A stretch of 12,021 bases of DNA from Temnopleurus reevesii (lineage: Eukaryota > Echinodermata > Echinoidea > Temnopleuroida > Temnopleuridae). The translations under genes and the position numbers were made by a program. This document shows positions 5,601-11,875 of the stretch, one piece after another. Location: NCBI GenBank assembly GCA_036244855.1, contig BQKZ01013082.1, positions 1 to 12,021 on the forward strand. The letters are read 5' to 3'. Below the pieces are notes generated by a model that was not told where the DNA came from, did no database searches, and worked only from the letters and a program-made list of their open reading frames with translations. Positions within the stretch are counted from its first letter, which is position 1, and each line of letters starts with the position of its first letter.

Positions 5601-7923
5601 ATTAAAATTCAACATTTTAAAAACTAAGCAAGTTTTTAATGTCATGGCATATTTACCATGTTGGTTTTTATATATACATATACTATTGACTAACAAATTA
5701 TTATATTTGACCTAAGATACGCTTTAAGCATATACACACAAGATGTCGTCAGCAAAATACATGTTCAGGCCTTACATTTCATGATTTTTATGGCCAGGCC
5801 ACTTTGTAAAAGGGCACATTGTTATACTGCAATACCAACGGGAATAAGTGCACCCCAAATCTCCAAAGCCCATTGAGGAGGACATTATGGCCAGAGGGTA
5901 AGCATCCAAGACTTGGCCATTGATTAATTTATTCTGTGATGCTATTGTGTAGGGTAGACTGTGATTGTTTCGTTACCTGAAAGCCACATGCTTTCATTCT
6001 GAGTGCTGACCTATTTTTGCTATCTTTTTGTTTTTTTATTGTAAATGTCTATCTTATTCTGGCATACTTTCATGATATTCTTTGTTTCAAAGATATTCAA
6101 TTGGCTACATATATTTAAACCTGTTTTGCAAAAAATGTGCATTCAGTTGTTATATTTTGCATTTCAAATCTCTTCTCCATCTAGAGCGAAGGAAATGGCC
6201 GACAGTCTAGCTCAGAGAGATGCTCTCCTATCAAAGATTCTCTCCCAGATGTCGGTAGAGACTGCTGATCTTGTGTCGGACACCATCCAGGTCAAAGGTC
6301 AACATGATGAGGTTAAAGGTCAGGAGAAGGTCAAGAAAACCAAGAAGAAGGATCAAGATGTCAATGGTAAGTTTATTTCTTTTGCAAAAAAAAAATACAG
6401 TCAACTCCGCCTAAATTGAACTTAGGTAGAATAATTGCTAAGGTCAAAGAAATGTTTTGTTTTGATGCATAGATATACATCATACCCTCAAACTATGGAG
6501 CCTCTGAAATGGCGCGACTTTGCCTTTTTTCTTGCTTTTCACTAAAATTGAAAATCACAGTAAAATTATAGATAAACATGTGAAACTAAACCTGAAAAGT
6601 AATTGAAAAGTCATTTTCAGATGTTCTTCGGCTTTTCACTCCCCTCTATTAAGTATCATTTCCTGAAAATTGTGTGAATTGTGCTAAAAAGCGCCTTGAG
6701 CACTCAGCAATGAGAGTGGATACGTGCGCTTTATAAATTGCATATATTATTATTATTATAAAAAGTCTTTTGAAAATGATAAACCCTTTCGATTAGACCA
6801 ATGCTGTTTTGAAGAAAAAAAATGGCTAATGAATGCAAACAAACAATTTATTTTCTTTCCAAATGTGCATGTATAATGCATCTAAGTCTCTCTTCTTTGC
6901 TTTCTATTCTGTTTTTATAATGTTTATTTTCAATTCCCTTTTTTTCAGTCACCTCTACCCCAACATCATCAACATCATCAAAACTACGCAACAAGCAAAC
7001 CGTCTCAGCTTACAAACCAACTGTAAAATCAGACAAACCGCTGGCGTACCAAACTAGCTTGGCTGTGCTGGATCTTATTGGAAAGAGACTGATAACAAGT
7101 CTAGTTGAAGATAGCACACAATCTTCACAGAGAAAGCGGTTATTAGTAATCTATGATCTTGTCGGAAATGGAGATGTGAGTTAAGAGTTTTGTTTATATG
7201 AATACTGTAATTACAAAACCAGACATTTTTGTTTTTTTAGACTTCTGTATTAAAAAGGGAGTTGATGGTCGTTTCTTGGGCATGAAACTTTTATGTATAT
7301 CAGACTCCAAATTCATTTTATACAAATTTATACATTCATGTAAAATTCATATTCTACTTCAATCCAAAATAAAACTGGAATTGCAGTTTGCAAAGTAAGT
7401 TCATTTGAAATATTCATAAGTGTACTTGTGAAAATGTCTGTTCTCTTTAATATTATTATCATTATTTTTCTGTTGAGAATATTAGATAAATCATCACGTA
7501 CTAAGATGTTACAGTTTCCTATGTTTGAATTTTAAGTAAATCCGTTTACTACTGAATTCTGTAATTCTAGTATAGACCTTGTGCTGGGATTTTGAAACTT
7601 ACCATTTTGTTTTCAAATTTACAATGCATTTGGAGTATTCATTTCATAATAAGAGAAATGCTCCATTCAATTTCTTGAAAGTAATGTTTCTTCCACCTTT
7701 TACCCCAGATTGTTATCCATGTGACGCTGGCATCTTATGGTCTCCTCTCTCAGTTTGACTATTCATAATATGATGGACATTCACATGATTTCTTACGAAT
7801 GCTCTTTCTTCCCCCTTTTTGTCTAGGTTGTTATCCATATGACGCTGGCATCGTATGGTCTTCTCTCTCATTTGATGCAATACATTCAAAGAAACGTGCA
7901 ATACTCGGTTAATGTACTTCTAT
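1..7923 (+). CDS. Multi-exon gene of unrecognised family, partial at both ends (overview)
   Basis: Eleven exons with GT-AG boundaries can be joined into one open frame of about 739 codons. The test that convinces me is phase: each exon ends in the codon phase that the next acceptor needs (0,2,2,1,2,0,0,2,1,0). The predicted protein is rich in Leu, Ala, Val and amphipathic helices such as EPIIELLTNLIRHND, TSTLDALLQG and SFVQTVMEFLLVLAEA, which by eye resembles armadillo/HEAT-type helical repeats. No signal peptide or membrane segment is visible, so a soluble intracellular protein is likely. Residues about 390-505 (in the large exon) are polar and probably disordered. Residues about 600-660 are Lys/Thr/Ser-rich. 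No catalytic motif is seen. I do not recognise the family; a scaffold-type helical-repeat protein is inference only. Neither an initiator methionine nor a certain terminal exon is in the window. Confidence 0.8.
127..168 (+). repeat. Diverged copy of the first ~41 bases of the window
   Basis: Bases 127-168 align with bases 1-41 at roughly 80% by eye, sharing GCTGCG, CTGTTGCTG and GTCA.CCAGC blocks. In the exon 1 frame this copy has a stop after about six codons, so it is not a usable exon. It may be a partial exon duplication or a dispersed repeat that contributes the start of exon 1. I cannot tell which. Confidence 0.5.
474..530 (+). pseudogene. Decayed copy of exon 2 3' end plus donor
   Basis: The segment matches 756-810 closely. 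It reads ggtggcagtacccctaagag against ggtggcagtagcccttagag, then acccttg|gtgaga against cccttg|gtaaga, and the similarity runs on into the intron (gattcat..ttatt). The copy has kept a GT donor, but no acceptor or upstream half of the exon remains, so it cannot act as a full exon. It is a local duplication lying just upstream of the functional exon. Confidence 0.7.
670..785 (+). CDS. Exon 2
   Basis: The acceptor is a pyrimidine-rich tract ending catcaaacag, and the donor is CCTTG|gtaaga. The 116-nt exon enters in phase 0 and leaves in phase 2. It encodes EPIIELLTNLIRHNDHTAGG followed by VLNHKFTSLVAVALRDGP and a split Cys codon. This looks like a pair of amphipathic helices of the ARM/HEAT kind, which is inference from pattern only. 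Its last ~30 bases and donor are duplicated at 474-530. Confidence 0.85.
786..1246 (+). other. Intron 2 (461 bp)
   Basis: This is AT-rich sequence between the gtaaga donor and the acttacag acceptor. I see no repeat, RNA gene or coding exon in it. The open stretch just before 1247 is an intronic run-up to exon 3. Confidence 0.6.
1247..1375 (+). CDS. Exon 3, founder of a tandem exon array
   Basis: The acceptor is ttgacttacag and the donor is CACTGCAG|gtgagc. The 129-nt exon both enters and leaves in phase 2, so it can be skipped without changing the frame. It encodes CIQIKAMDF, then CRELCIYEAGVRALIKD, then TMLLTTCLQVLKSTHC, and completes an Arg codon with exon 4. The Cys-rich helical segment fits the rest of the protein. 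From about 1273 to 1375, with the following ~43 bp of intron, it is repeated four more times downstream. Only this copy has an acceptor in the correct phase. Confidence 0.85.
1419..1972 (+). repeat. Tandem array of four further exon 3 + intron units
   Basis: After exon 3 the sequence repeats with a period of about 133-148 bp. The units start at about 1419, 1556, 1704 and 1840, and those after the first begin just past a conserved ccctgg(c/t)tttag. Each unit carries a copy of the exon end (caaggata..atgcttct..acaacctgtctacagg..ctgcag), then gtgagctt/gg-gaaattt. Units 2, 4 and 5 have indels and lose the frame, and unit 5 also lost its donor. Unit 3 is the best preserved. The ttag sites that precede the copies are in the wrong phase for exon 2, so none replaces exon 3 as it stands. 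Confidence 0.85.
1556..1660 (+). pseudogene. Exon 3 copy (unit 3), frame intact but donor lost
   Basis: This copy keeps the full reading frame, CRELCMYEASVHVLLKD then TMLLTTCLQALKSTHC, about 28 of 34 residues identical to exon 3. I count about 13 synonymous against 6 amino-acid-changing codon differences, which suggests both copies were selected for protein after they split. The donor has decayed: CACTGCAG is followed by atgggc instead of gtgagc. The nearest upstream AG puts a stop in the frame exon 2 needs. It is best read as a recently dead alternative exon, though use of a cryptic site cannot be excluded. Confidence 0.6.
2206..2492 (+). CDS. Exon 4
   Basis: The acceptor is a clear polypyrimidine tract ending cccatgtctag and the donor is GTTGAAG|gtaagg. 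The 287-nt exon enters in phase 2 and leaves in phase 1. It encodes SVRRLGTSTLDALLQGSDTR, then QLQVFFQQADRAFKEKTQVH, a short basic/acidic linker (KMENGDGDRGDRKMEKDDKK) and a helix VKEVVDLVVHVIQVE. The layout of helices split by a charged loop fits a helical-repeat protein. A GAT microsatellite starts six bases past the exon end, and reading continues open into it. Confidence 0.88.
2498..2858. repeat. GAT/ATC trinucleotide microsatellite in intron 4
   Basis: About 360 bp are built almost wholly of GAT and GGT/GGTGAT triplets with few interruptions. It starts six bases after the exon 4 end (2492). All frames without stops give low-complexity translations: Asp/Gly and Met/Val on the plus strand, Ile/Thr on the minus strand. 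They have no support as genes. The Asp frame is the exon 4 frame, so an unspliced transcript would add about 118 mostly acidic residues before a TGA at 2846-2848. Confidence 0.93.
2967..3081 (+). CDS. Exon 5
   Basis: The acceptor follows a strong pyrimidine tract (cccctccctcctctttgttcgaatgcag) and the donor is AATAT|gtaagt. The 115-nt exon enters in phase 1 and leaves in phase 2. It encodes KLQRDDKNEVTDVRFRPNQD, then DISGLQEAVNCLNTLANM, where the Met codon is split with exon 6. The phase match on both sides across a microsatellite-filled intron makes this a confident call. Confidence 0.88.
3082..3542 (+). other. Intron 5 (461 bp)
   Basis: The intron runs from gtaagt to the gttgcatgtttttgcag acceptor. 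It is AT-rich, and I see no exon, repeat or structured RNA in it. Confidence 0.6.
3543..4359 (+). CDS. Exon 6, large exon with helical part and disordered linker
   Basis: The acceptor is atgtttttgcag and the donor is CAGATTGAG|gtatgt. The 817-nt exon enters in phase 2 and leaves in phase 0. The first ~115 residues are helical: SEFIMNQLSLHRLLVSSGAL, YVIDILHTITAGAFGFSRCV, and later SFVQTVMEFLLVLAEASCNR. After about residue 120 of the exon the sequence becomes polar and low-complexity (DDNDDVIHN, HGANSNNSNNKSGKDNRW, HRHGDGSGDD), so it is probably a disordered loop. The exon closes with a short ordered segment, VCETVSSWMVCGVQQIE. Reading on to 4593 is intronic read-through. Confidence 0.9.
4360..5072 (+). 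other. Intron 6 (713 bp)
   Basis: The intron runs from gtatgt to the pyrimidine-rich acceptor ttcttttatgttacag. I see no exon, RNA gene or recognisable mobile element. The sequence is AT-rich and non-repetitive. Confidence 0.6.
5073..5108 (+). CDS. Exon 7, 36-nt small exon
   Basis: A strong acceptor (tttcttttatgttacag) is followed by 36 nt, GCC CCA TGG ... AAG AAT, ending at gtgaga. Both edges are phase 0, as the flanking exons need. It encodes APWTYKIFEQKN, joining exon 6 (..GVQQIE) to exon 8 (ELACELMQ..). Its length is a multiple of three, so it could be skipped without a frameshift. The donor is weaker than the others because it lacks the usual G at the last exon base. Confidence 0.7.
5195..5310 (+). 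CDS. Exon 8
   Basis: The acceptor is gaacttctgttacag and the donor is CAAGCAAG|gtgaga. The 116-nt exon enters in phase 0 and leaves in phase 2. It encodes ELACELMQCMVQPQDPEEIH, then RFAAEASRQLNPAQRHQA and a split Arg codon. This is a helix-loop-helix pattern with a short proline turn (VQPQDPEE). Confidence 0.85.
5311..6184 (+). other. Intron 8 (874 bp)
   Basis: The intron runs from gtgaga to the ctcttctccatctag acceptor. It holds a perfect 7-bp hairpin stem GGAGCCT/AGGCTCC at 5493-5517 and a short (TG)n run at about 5533-5544. The stretch around 5800-5900, ending AGAG|ggtaagc, looks exon-like at its edge, but the phase-correct frame meets a stop and I rejected it. The 6045-6184 sequence, open in the exon 9 frame, is intronic. 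Confidence 0.6.
6185..6366 (+). CDS. Exon 9
   Basis: The acceptor is aatctcttctccatctag and the donor is GTCAATG|gtaagt. The 182-nt exon enters in phase 2 and leaves in phase 1. It encodes AKEMADSLAQRDALLSKILS, then QMSVETADLVSDTIQVKGQ, and a Lys-rich tail (EVKGQEKVKKTKKKDQDVN). The first part is probably a continuous helix. The tail begins a disordered basic linker that continues into exon 10. The coding DNA contains AGGTCA-type direct repeats at 6289-6322, which spell the KGQ repeats. Confidence 0.88.
6516..6620 (-). repeat. Dispersed repeat, inverted relative to 10262-10402
   Basis: The reverse complement shares ordered blocks with 10262-10402: tgacttttca, gtttatctata(a/g)ttttactg (19 of 20), and agtgaaa(a/g)gcaa..aaaaggcaaa. 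The internal distances are similar enough to suggest two old copies of one element. I cannot assign a family. Confidence 0.5.
6684..6760 (+). mobile_element. SINE-like 3' end with (ATT)n tail
   Basis: The sequence runs aaaaagcgccttgagcac, then a short loop, then gcgctttataaattgcatat and (TTA)n. This is the usual look of the 3' end of several marine-animal SINE families (known pattern, recalled from memory rather than searched). No tRNA-like A/B box head is evident upstream, so it is probably 5'-truncated or diverged. Confidence 0.6.
6949..7175 (+). CDS. Exon 10
   Basis: The acceptor is cccttttttttcag and the donor is GGAGAT|gtgagt. The 227-nt exon enters in phase 1 and leaves in phase 0. It starts with a Ser/Thr/Pro stretch (VTSTPTSSTSSKLRNKQTV) that continues the linker. 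It then encodes an ordered segment, YQTSLAVLDLIGKRLITSLV, EDSTQSSQRKRLLVIYDLVG, NGD. A Leu-rich helical pair resumes here. Exon 11 (VVIHMTLASYG...) follows naturally in phase 0. Confidence 0.87.
7176..7708 (+). other. Intron 10 up to the first exon 11 copy (533 bp)
   Basis: This is AT-rich intronic sequence from gtgagt to the acceptor ccttttaccccag. Apart from homopolymer and ATT runs I see nothing in it. If the 7709 copy is skipped, the intron extends to 7826. Confidence 0.6.
7709..7768 (+). pseudogene. Exon 11 copy with good acceptor and premature stop
   Basis: A good acceptor (ccttttaccccag) in phase 0 leads into IVIHVTLASYGLLSQFDYS and a TAA at 7766-7768. The first ~45 bases match exon 11 at 7827, then a 1-bp indel shifts the frame (ctctctcagtttga against ctctctcatttga). 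If spliced to exon 10 it would truncate the protein. It is either a dead duplicate or a conditional stop-containing exon. No AATAAA signal follows closely, so a true terminal exon is less likely. Confidence 0.6.
7827..7923 (+). CDS. Exon 11, last exon I can support
   Basis: The acceptor is ttcttcccccttttgtctag-type and the donor is CTTCTAT|gtaagt. The 97-nt exon enters in phase 0 and leaves in phase 1. It encodes VVIHMTLASYGLLSHLMQYI followed by QRNVQYSVNVLL and one base of the next codon. This is a hydrophobic helix pair consistent with the rest of the protein. It is the only copy of its kind with a proper acceptor, an uninterrupted frame and a donor. The exon it joins to was not found in the window. 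Confidence 0.75.
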
Positions 7924-9402
7924 GTAAGTGGACTCTTATCTTTATCTTTTCATTTGTTTACAAAATAACTTCAAGTTCAAGTTCAAGTTTAAGTTTTAAG
8001 TTAAAGTTTATTTTCCACAAATCACAAATCATGGTATAATACATGTAAAGAAAGGGAACAAAATGATACATACAGGCCAGTCAGAAGCAAAAAAGAGGAA
8101 ATTTCCCGATAAGCCTGCAATTCCAGTAGTCCATGGGCAAAATGATGCCGGCATCGTATGGTCTTCTCTTTCATTTGATGCAATACCCGATCAATGTACT
8201 TCTTATGGAAGTGGAATCTATCTTTGTCATTTCATTTGTTTATAAAATAACTTCAATTTCAAGACCAAGTTCAAGTTCAAGTTCAAGTTTATTTAAAAAA
8301 AAAAAATCCCAAATCATAGTATAATACATGTAGAAAAATGGAACAAAACAATACATACAGACCAGTCAGAAGCAAAAAGAGGAAATTTCCCAATAAGCCT
8401 GCGATACCAGTAGTCCATGGGCAAAACCATGCTGGCATTTTATGGTCTCCACTCTCATTTGATGCAATACATTCAGAAAAACGTGCAATAGTCGGTCAAT
8501 GTACTTCTATGTAAGTGGACTCTTATCTTTATCATTTCATTTGTTGACAAAATAACGTCAATTTAAGTTCAAGCTCAAGTTCAAGTTCAAGTTTAAGTCC
8601 AAGTTTATTTCCTCAAATCACAAATCATAGTATAATACATATAAAGAAACAGAACAAAACAATACATACAGACCAGTCAGAAGCAAAAAAGAGGAAACTT
8701 CCCAATAAGCCTGCGATACCAGTAGTCCATGGGCAAAACCATGCTAGCATTGAATGGCCTCTATTGTTCGATGCAATACTATATATATCCAGAGGAACAT
8801 GCAATACTTGGTCAATGTACTTCTATGTAAGTGGACACTATCTTTGTCTTTTTAATTGTTTATAAATTAACTTCAAGTTCAAGTTCAAGTTTAAGTTTTA
8901 AGTTAAAGTTTAAGTTCCTCAAATCACAAATCATAGTATAATACATGTAAAGAAAGGGAACAAAACAATACATACAGACCAGTCAGAAGCAAAAAAGAGG
9001 AAATTTCCCAATAAAGCCTGTGATACCTGTAGTCCATGGACAAAAGGATGCTGGCATCATATGGTCGTCTTTCTCATTTGATGCAATACCCGGTCAATGT
9101 ACTTCTTATGTAAGTGGACTCTTATCTTTATCTTTTCAGTTGTTTACAAAATAACTTCAAGTTCAAGTTTAAGTTTCAGCTTTAAGTTAAAGTTTAAGTT
9201 CCTCAAATCACAAATCATAGTATAATACATGTAAAGAAAGGGAACAAAACAATACATACAGACCAGCCAGAAGCAAAAAAGAGGACATTTCCCGATAAGC
9301 CTGCAATGCCAGTAGTCCATGGGCAAAATGACGTGGGCAAAATGACGCTGGCATCGTATGGTCTTCTATCTCAATTGATGCAATTCGTCCATAGGAATGT
9401 GC

Positions 9403-9739
9403 AATACTTTTCATTTCATTTCATTTTATTTCTATCAAAATCACATAAAAACAATGTACATATAAGATATAAAAGAACTCGATAGTGGAGACAACAGGGA
9501 AGGCAATAAAGCCTTATAATTAAGTTGCCACCATAAAAAAATAATCAAATCATACTACATGTACAAGTATAATATAGATATATGAAAGCCCAATAAATGA
9601 TAAAATGAAATTTACAAGAAATCATATTAATTAAAGTGTAAAACTTAATACATAAAAATCGAATAAAACCCTGACAAACCCGCACAGAAAACAGGGTATA
9701 ATACTAATTTGATTAAGGGTTAGTATTGTTGTAATACTT
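9403..9739 (-). mobile_element. 323-bp retroposon fragment with target-site duplication
   Basis: The array unit is interrupted after gcAATACTT (9403-9409) and resumes after gtAATACTT (9733-9739). Removing 9410-9732 restores the array text ..aatacttggtcaatgtac. Read on the minus strand, the insert ends in AAATAAAATGAAATGAAATGAAA, a short-repeat tail typical of non-LTR retrotransposons, preceded by a compensatory stem-like stretch (ggcaat..aaggctttattgcc). It looks like a 5'-truncated LINE 3' end inserted by target-primed reverse transcription. The 7-bp duplication is 10 bp if one mismatch is allowed. The family is not identified. Confidence 0.75.
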
Positions 9740-10261
9740 GGTCAATGTACTTCTACGTACATGTGAGTGGACACTATCGTTTTCATTTCATTTGTTGACA
9801 AAATAACTTCTAGTTCAAGTTTAAGTTCAAGTTCAAGTTTATTTTCCACAAATCATAGTATAATACATTTAAAGAAACAAATCAAAACAATACAATGTAA
9901 AATAAATGATCCAATCAATACAAAGATATACAAGTATGTTTATAATAGAAAAATAGCTATTTAACATCATGTTTTTTTGTTTTTTTTAACAAAACTGTTC
10001 ATTCCTTAAAAACTAAGGGATAAGTGGAGGGAGCCTATGAAAAAGCACTGCTTTTTGTTTATAGGCCCCCAAAACTACAGATGGAATGCTCTTATTTAGC
10101 ATCCAGCTCTATTTATTAGACAAAAAAATGCTTGGATGCCCCAAATGACATTTTTAAAAAATTGTGTTGGTTGGTCGGAAAAGGTTATTTTTTAATTTTT
10201 GGAAGAGATTTCACGCAGAAAATAAAACATAGAATGGAGTAGAAAGCCCTAAAACATATGA

Positions 10262-10402
10262 AAGTGACTTTTCAGTTTGTATTTCGGATGTTTATCTATA
10301 GTTTTACTGAAAGTGACTTTTCAGGTTATACTTTAGTCATGTTTTCCAAAAATTTCACAGTGATTTGTTTTATGTGAGTGAAAGGCAAAAAAAAGGCAAA
10401 AT
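10262..10402 (+). repeat. Dispersed repeat, partner of 6516-6620
   Basis: It carries the same ordered blocks as the reverse complement of 6516-6620. It also has an internal direct repeat, gaaagtgacttttcag, at about 10260 and about 10309. It may be part of a longer element that includes the hairpin at 10033-10066. Confidence 0.5.
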
Positions 10403-11008
10403 TAGTTAATAAAAGTGTTGAAGGAGAATCACAAAGACATTATCAAGCCTGGAACGTGAGGGTTTGACGAATGAAATGCGAACGGAATGCGAAAAGTGAT
10501 TGGTATTGTGAGGTCAAAAAAGGGAAAACATTTCGAGCAAGAAGGAAAAAAAAATTGGACGAACCAAACAACTTCCACTGAAGCCTTCGAAAGGGTTATA
10601 TGCACACAAAAGAAAGTATTTCCCCGATTTATACGGTGTATTCCTGTTCAACATTACTCAGCAGAATAAGAGGAAGGAATTTCCTTATGTGTACATAATA
10701 GAGCTATGTATCCACAACACACTGCTTGAAATGATTCAGTAAACAGTGGTAAATAGACATGTCCAATGAATGAAATATTACAATAACAACCTGACTCCTT
10801 GAGTGTGGCAATTATTTTCTCAGATATAAAAGGCATAAGAAACAAAGGAAAGAATGAGCGAGCGTACAATTTGATTTACGACAACAATTAATGCACTTGT
10901 GCCTTACTTACAATAGCGTTTGCTGTCATAGTATTTTGGATAGCTTTAGAGGACAAAAAGTAAATACATAAAATAATTCAAAGCATGTAGAGGAAGACAG
11001 TTTGCCCT

Positions 11009-11323
11009 CTAAATTATGCTTGGTGGTTCCTTCTGCAAGTGTACTCTCCTTGACGTCATGAAGTAAATAACACGAAATAACTCGAAATAACTCGAAATAA
11101 CTCGAAGGATTCCGAAACCGAAATGCAAAAAACAAGCCCTAAAATCAGGTTTTTGTTTTACATGATCGAATTTGATATAAAACAGTTCTTTCAAGATTTT
11201 ATCCACATAATCACCTTTTCGTACATGTAAAATATGTTGTATTCGTGATTTCCCTCGTGGTTCTTCTTTAAATCTGGCCATTTTCAGAAGGTCGGTCTGT
11301 CTAGGGCATCCAAACAATTTCAT
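11009..11323 (-). CDS. Doubtful minus-strand ORF, 104 codons
   Basis: The first ~60 codons (MKLFGCPRQTDLLKMARFKE, EPRGKSRIQHILHVRKGDYV, DKILKELFYIKFDHVKQKPD) have the mixed charge of real protein. The rest covers a 10-bp minisatellite and is Phe/Tyr-rich, so it is unlikely to be coding. If real, it could be a first exon, a retroposed fragment or a remnant of a mobile-element gene on the opposite strand. I recognise no domain. No promoter or splice donor is clear. Confidence 0.2.
   Translation of the reverse strand: MKLFGCPRQTDLLKMARFKEEPRGKSRIQHILHVRKGDYVDKILKELFYIKFDHVKQKPDFRACFLHFGFGILRVISSYFELFRVIYFMTSRRVHLQKEPPSII
11071..11106. repeat. 10-bp minisatellite (CTCGAAATAA)n, about 3.6 copies
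   Basis: The unit starts at 11071 (CACGAAATAA), 11081, 11091 and, partially, 11101. A perfect TGACGTCA palindrome (a CREB/ATF-type site in animals) lies 12 bases upstream at 11051-11058, with no other promoter sign. Confidence 0.85.
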
Positions 11324-11430
11324 TTGTCGTTATTTGTCTTTGTGCTGATCTAGATCATATTGTTCCAACTGTACTTCTTTTGTTGATAAACTAACTTTTC
11401 ATTGTCTACGTGATATCAGTCGGTTCTATG

Positions 11431-11747
11431 CGGACTTGTCTAGTACTGTTTGTTGTTAATTGTTTTTATCATGCAAACATAACTGTATGAATCATTGAAC
11501 ATTGTATTTGGACTTGTATAGTGCTGTTTACTTTTCACTCTTTCATGCAAATATAATTAGATGAATCAGAGTATTCATGAAGATAAAGAAATGGTGTGAA
11601 TATCACATTAAAAGAGGAAGGGTTTGATATTGACTGTATAATATTCAATTTTCATCACACAAAGAAATCTGGATGAATCATTATATTCATGTTGATAAAG
11701 AAATGGTTAGAATATCAATTTAAAAGTGGAAGGGTTAAATATGATAG
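11431..11747. repeat. Two nested, diverged tandem duplications
   Basis: A first pair (about 11431-11508 and 11510-11580) shares ggacttgt.tagt.ctgttt, then tcatgcaa.ataa..gtatgaatca. A second pair (about 11559-11633 and 11671-11747) shares gatgaatca..tattcatg..gataaagaaatggt..gaatatca..ttaaaag.ggaagggtt. The periods are about 78 and 112 bp. No coding or RNA function is seen. Confidence 0.7.
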
Positions 11748-11875
11748 ACCACTTTCGCAATGTATTTAAATTTTATGCACGCTTCTTTGTCAAACGCACA
11801 ATGACCAACTATTTGTTCATCTGCCTTAAAATAATGACATTTCAATAGAAGGAATGTGGATAACACACGGTGGTT

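Larger units (their letters stand above)
6367..6948 (+). other. Intron 9 (582 bp), repeat-rich
   Basis: The intron runs from gtaagt to the cccttttttttcag acceptor. It contains a possible DNA-transposon end at about 6396-6422, a dispersed repeat at about 6516-6620 that recurs inverted near 10262-10402, and a SINE-like 3' tail at about 6684-6760. No exon is seen. Confidence 0.65.
7827..9870 (+). repeat. ~300-bp tandem array of exon 11 copies with retroposon-like spacers
   Basis: The anchor gcatcgtatgg (or variant) occurs at 7848, 8151, 8435, 8747, 9054 and 9351, spaced 284-312 bp, with one more at 7730. Each unit has an exon 11 remnant (tttgatgcaatac..caatgtacttct..gtaagtgg), then tttatctttcatttgttnacaaaataacttc, a (TTCAAG)n/TTTAAG tract, tcacaaatcatagtataatacat, and acagaccagtcagaagcaaaaaagaggaa up to ccagtagtccatgggcaaaa. 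Copies after the first lack the acceptor and most have an internal deletion. The 8151 copy lost its donor (ggaagt). The last unit is split by an insertion at 9410-9732 and resumes at 9733. Confidence 0.88.

Noticed and set aside
5790..5900. Exon-like stretch ending CCAGAGG|gtaagc
   Set aside because: The phase-2 frame required after exon 8 hits a stop before the donor, and exon 9 already fits exon 8 directly.
7839..9414. Short ORFs on both strands (8063-8324, 9144-9414 and others)
   Set aside because: They are repeat-unit translations containing the (TTCAAG)n tract, with no splice sites or start context.
10487..10869. Short ORFs on both strands
   Set aside because: They are short, in AT-rich sequence, with no protein-like composition, splice sites or regulatory signals.
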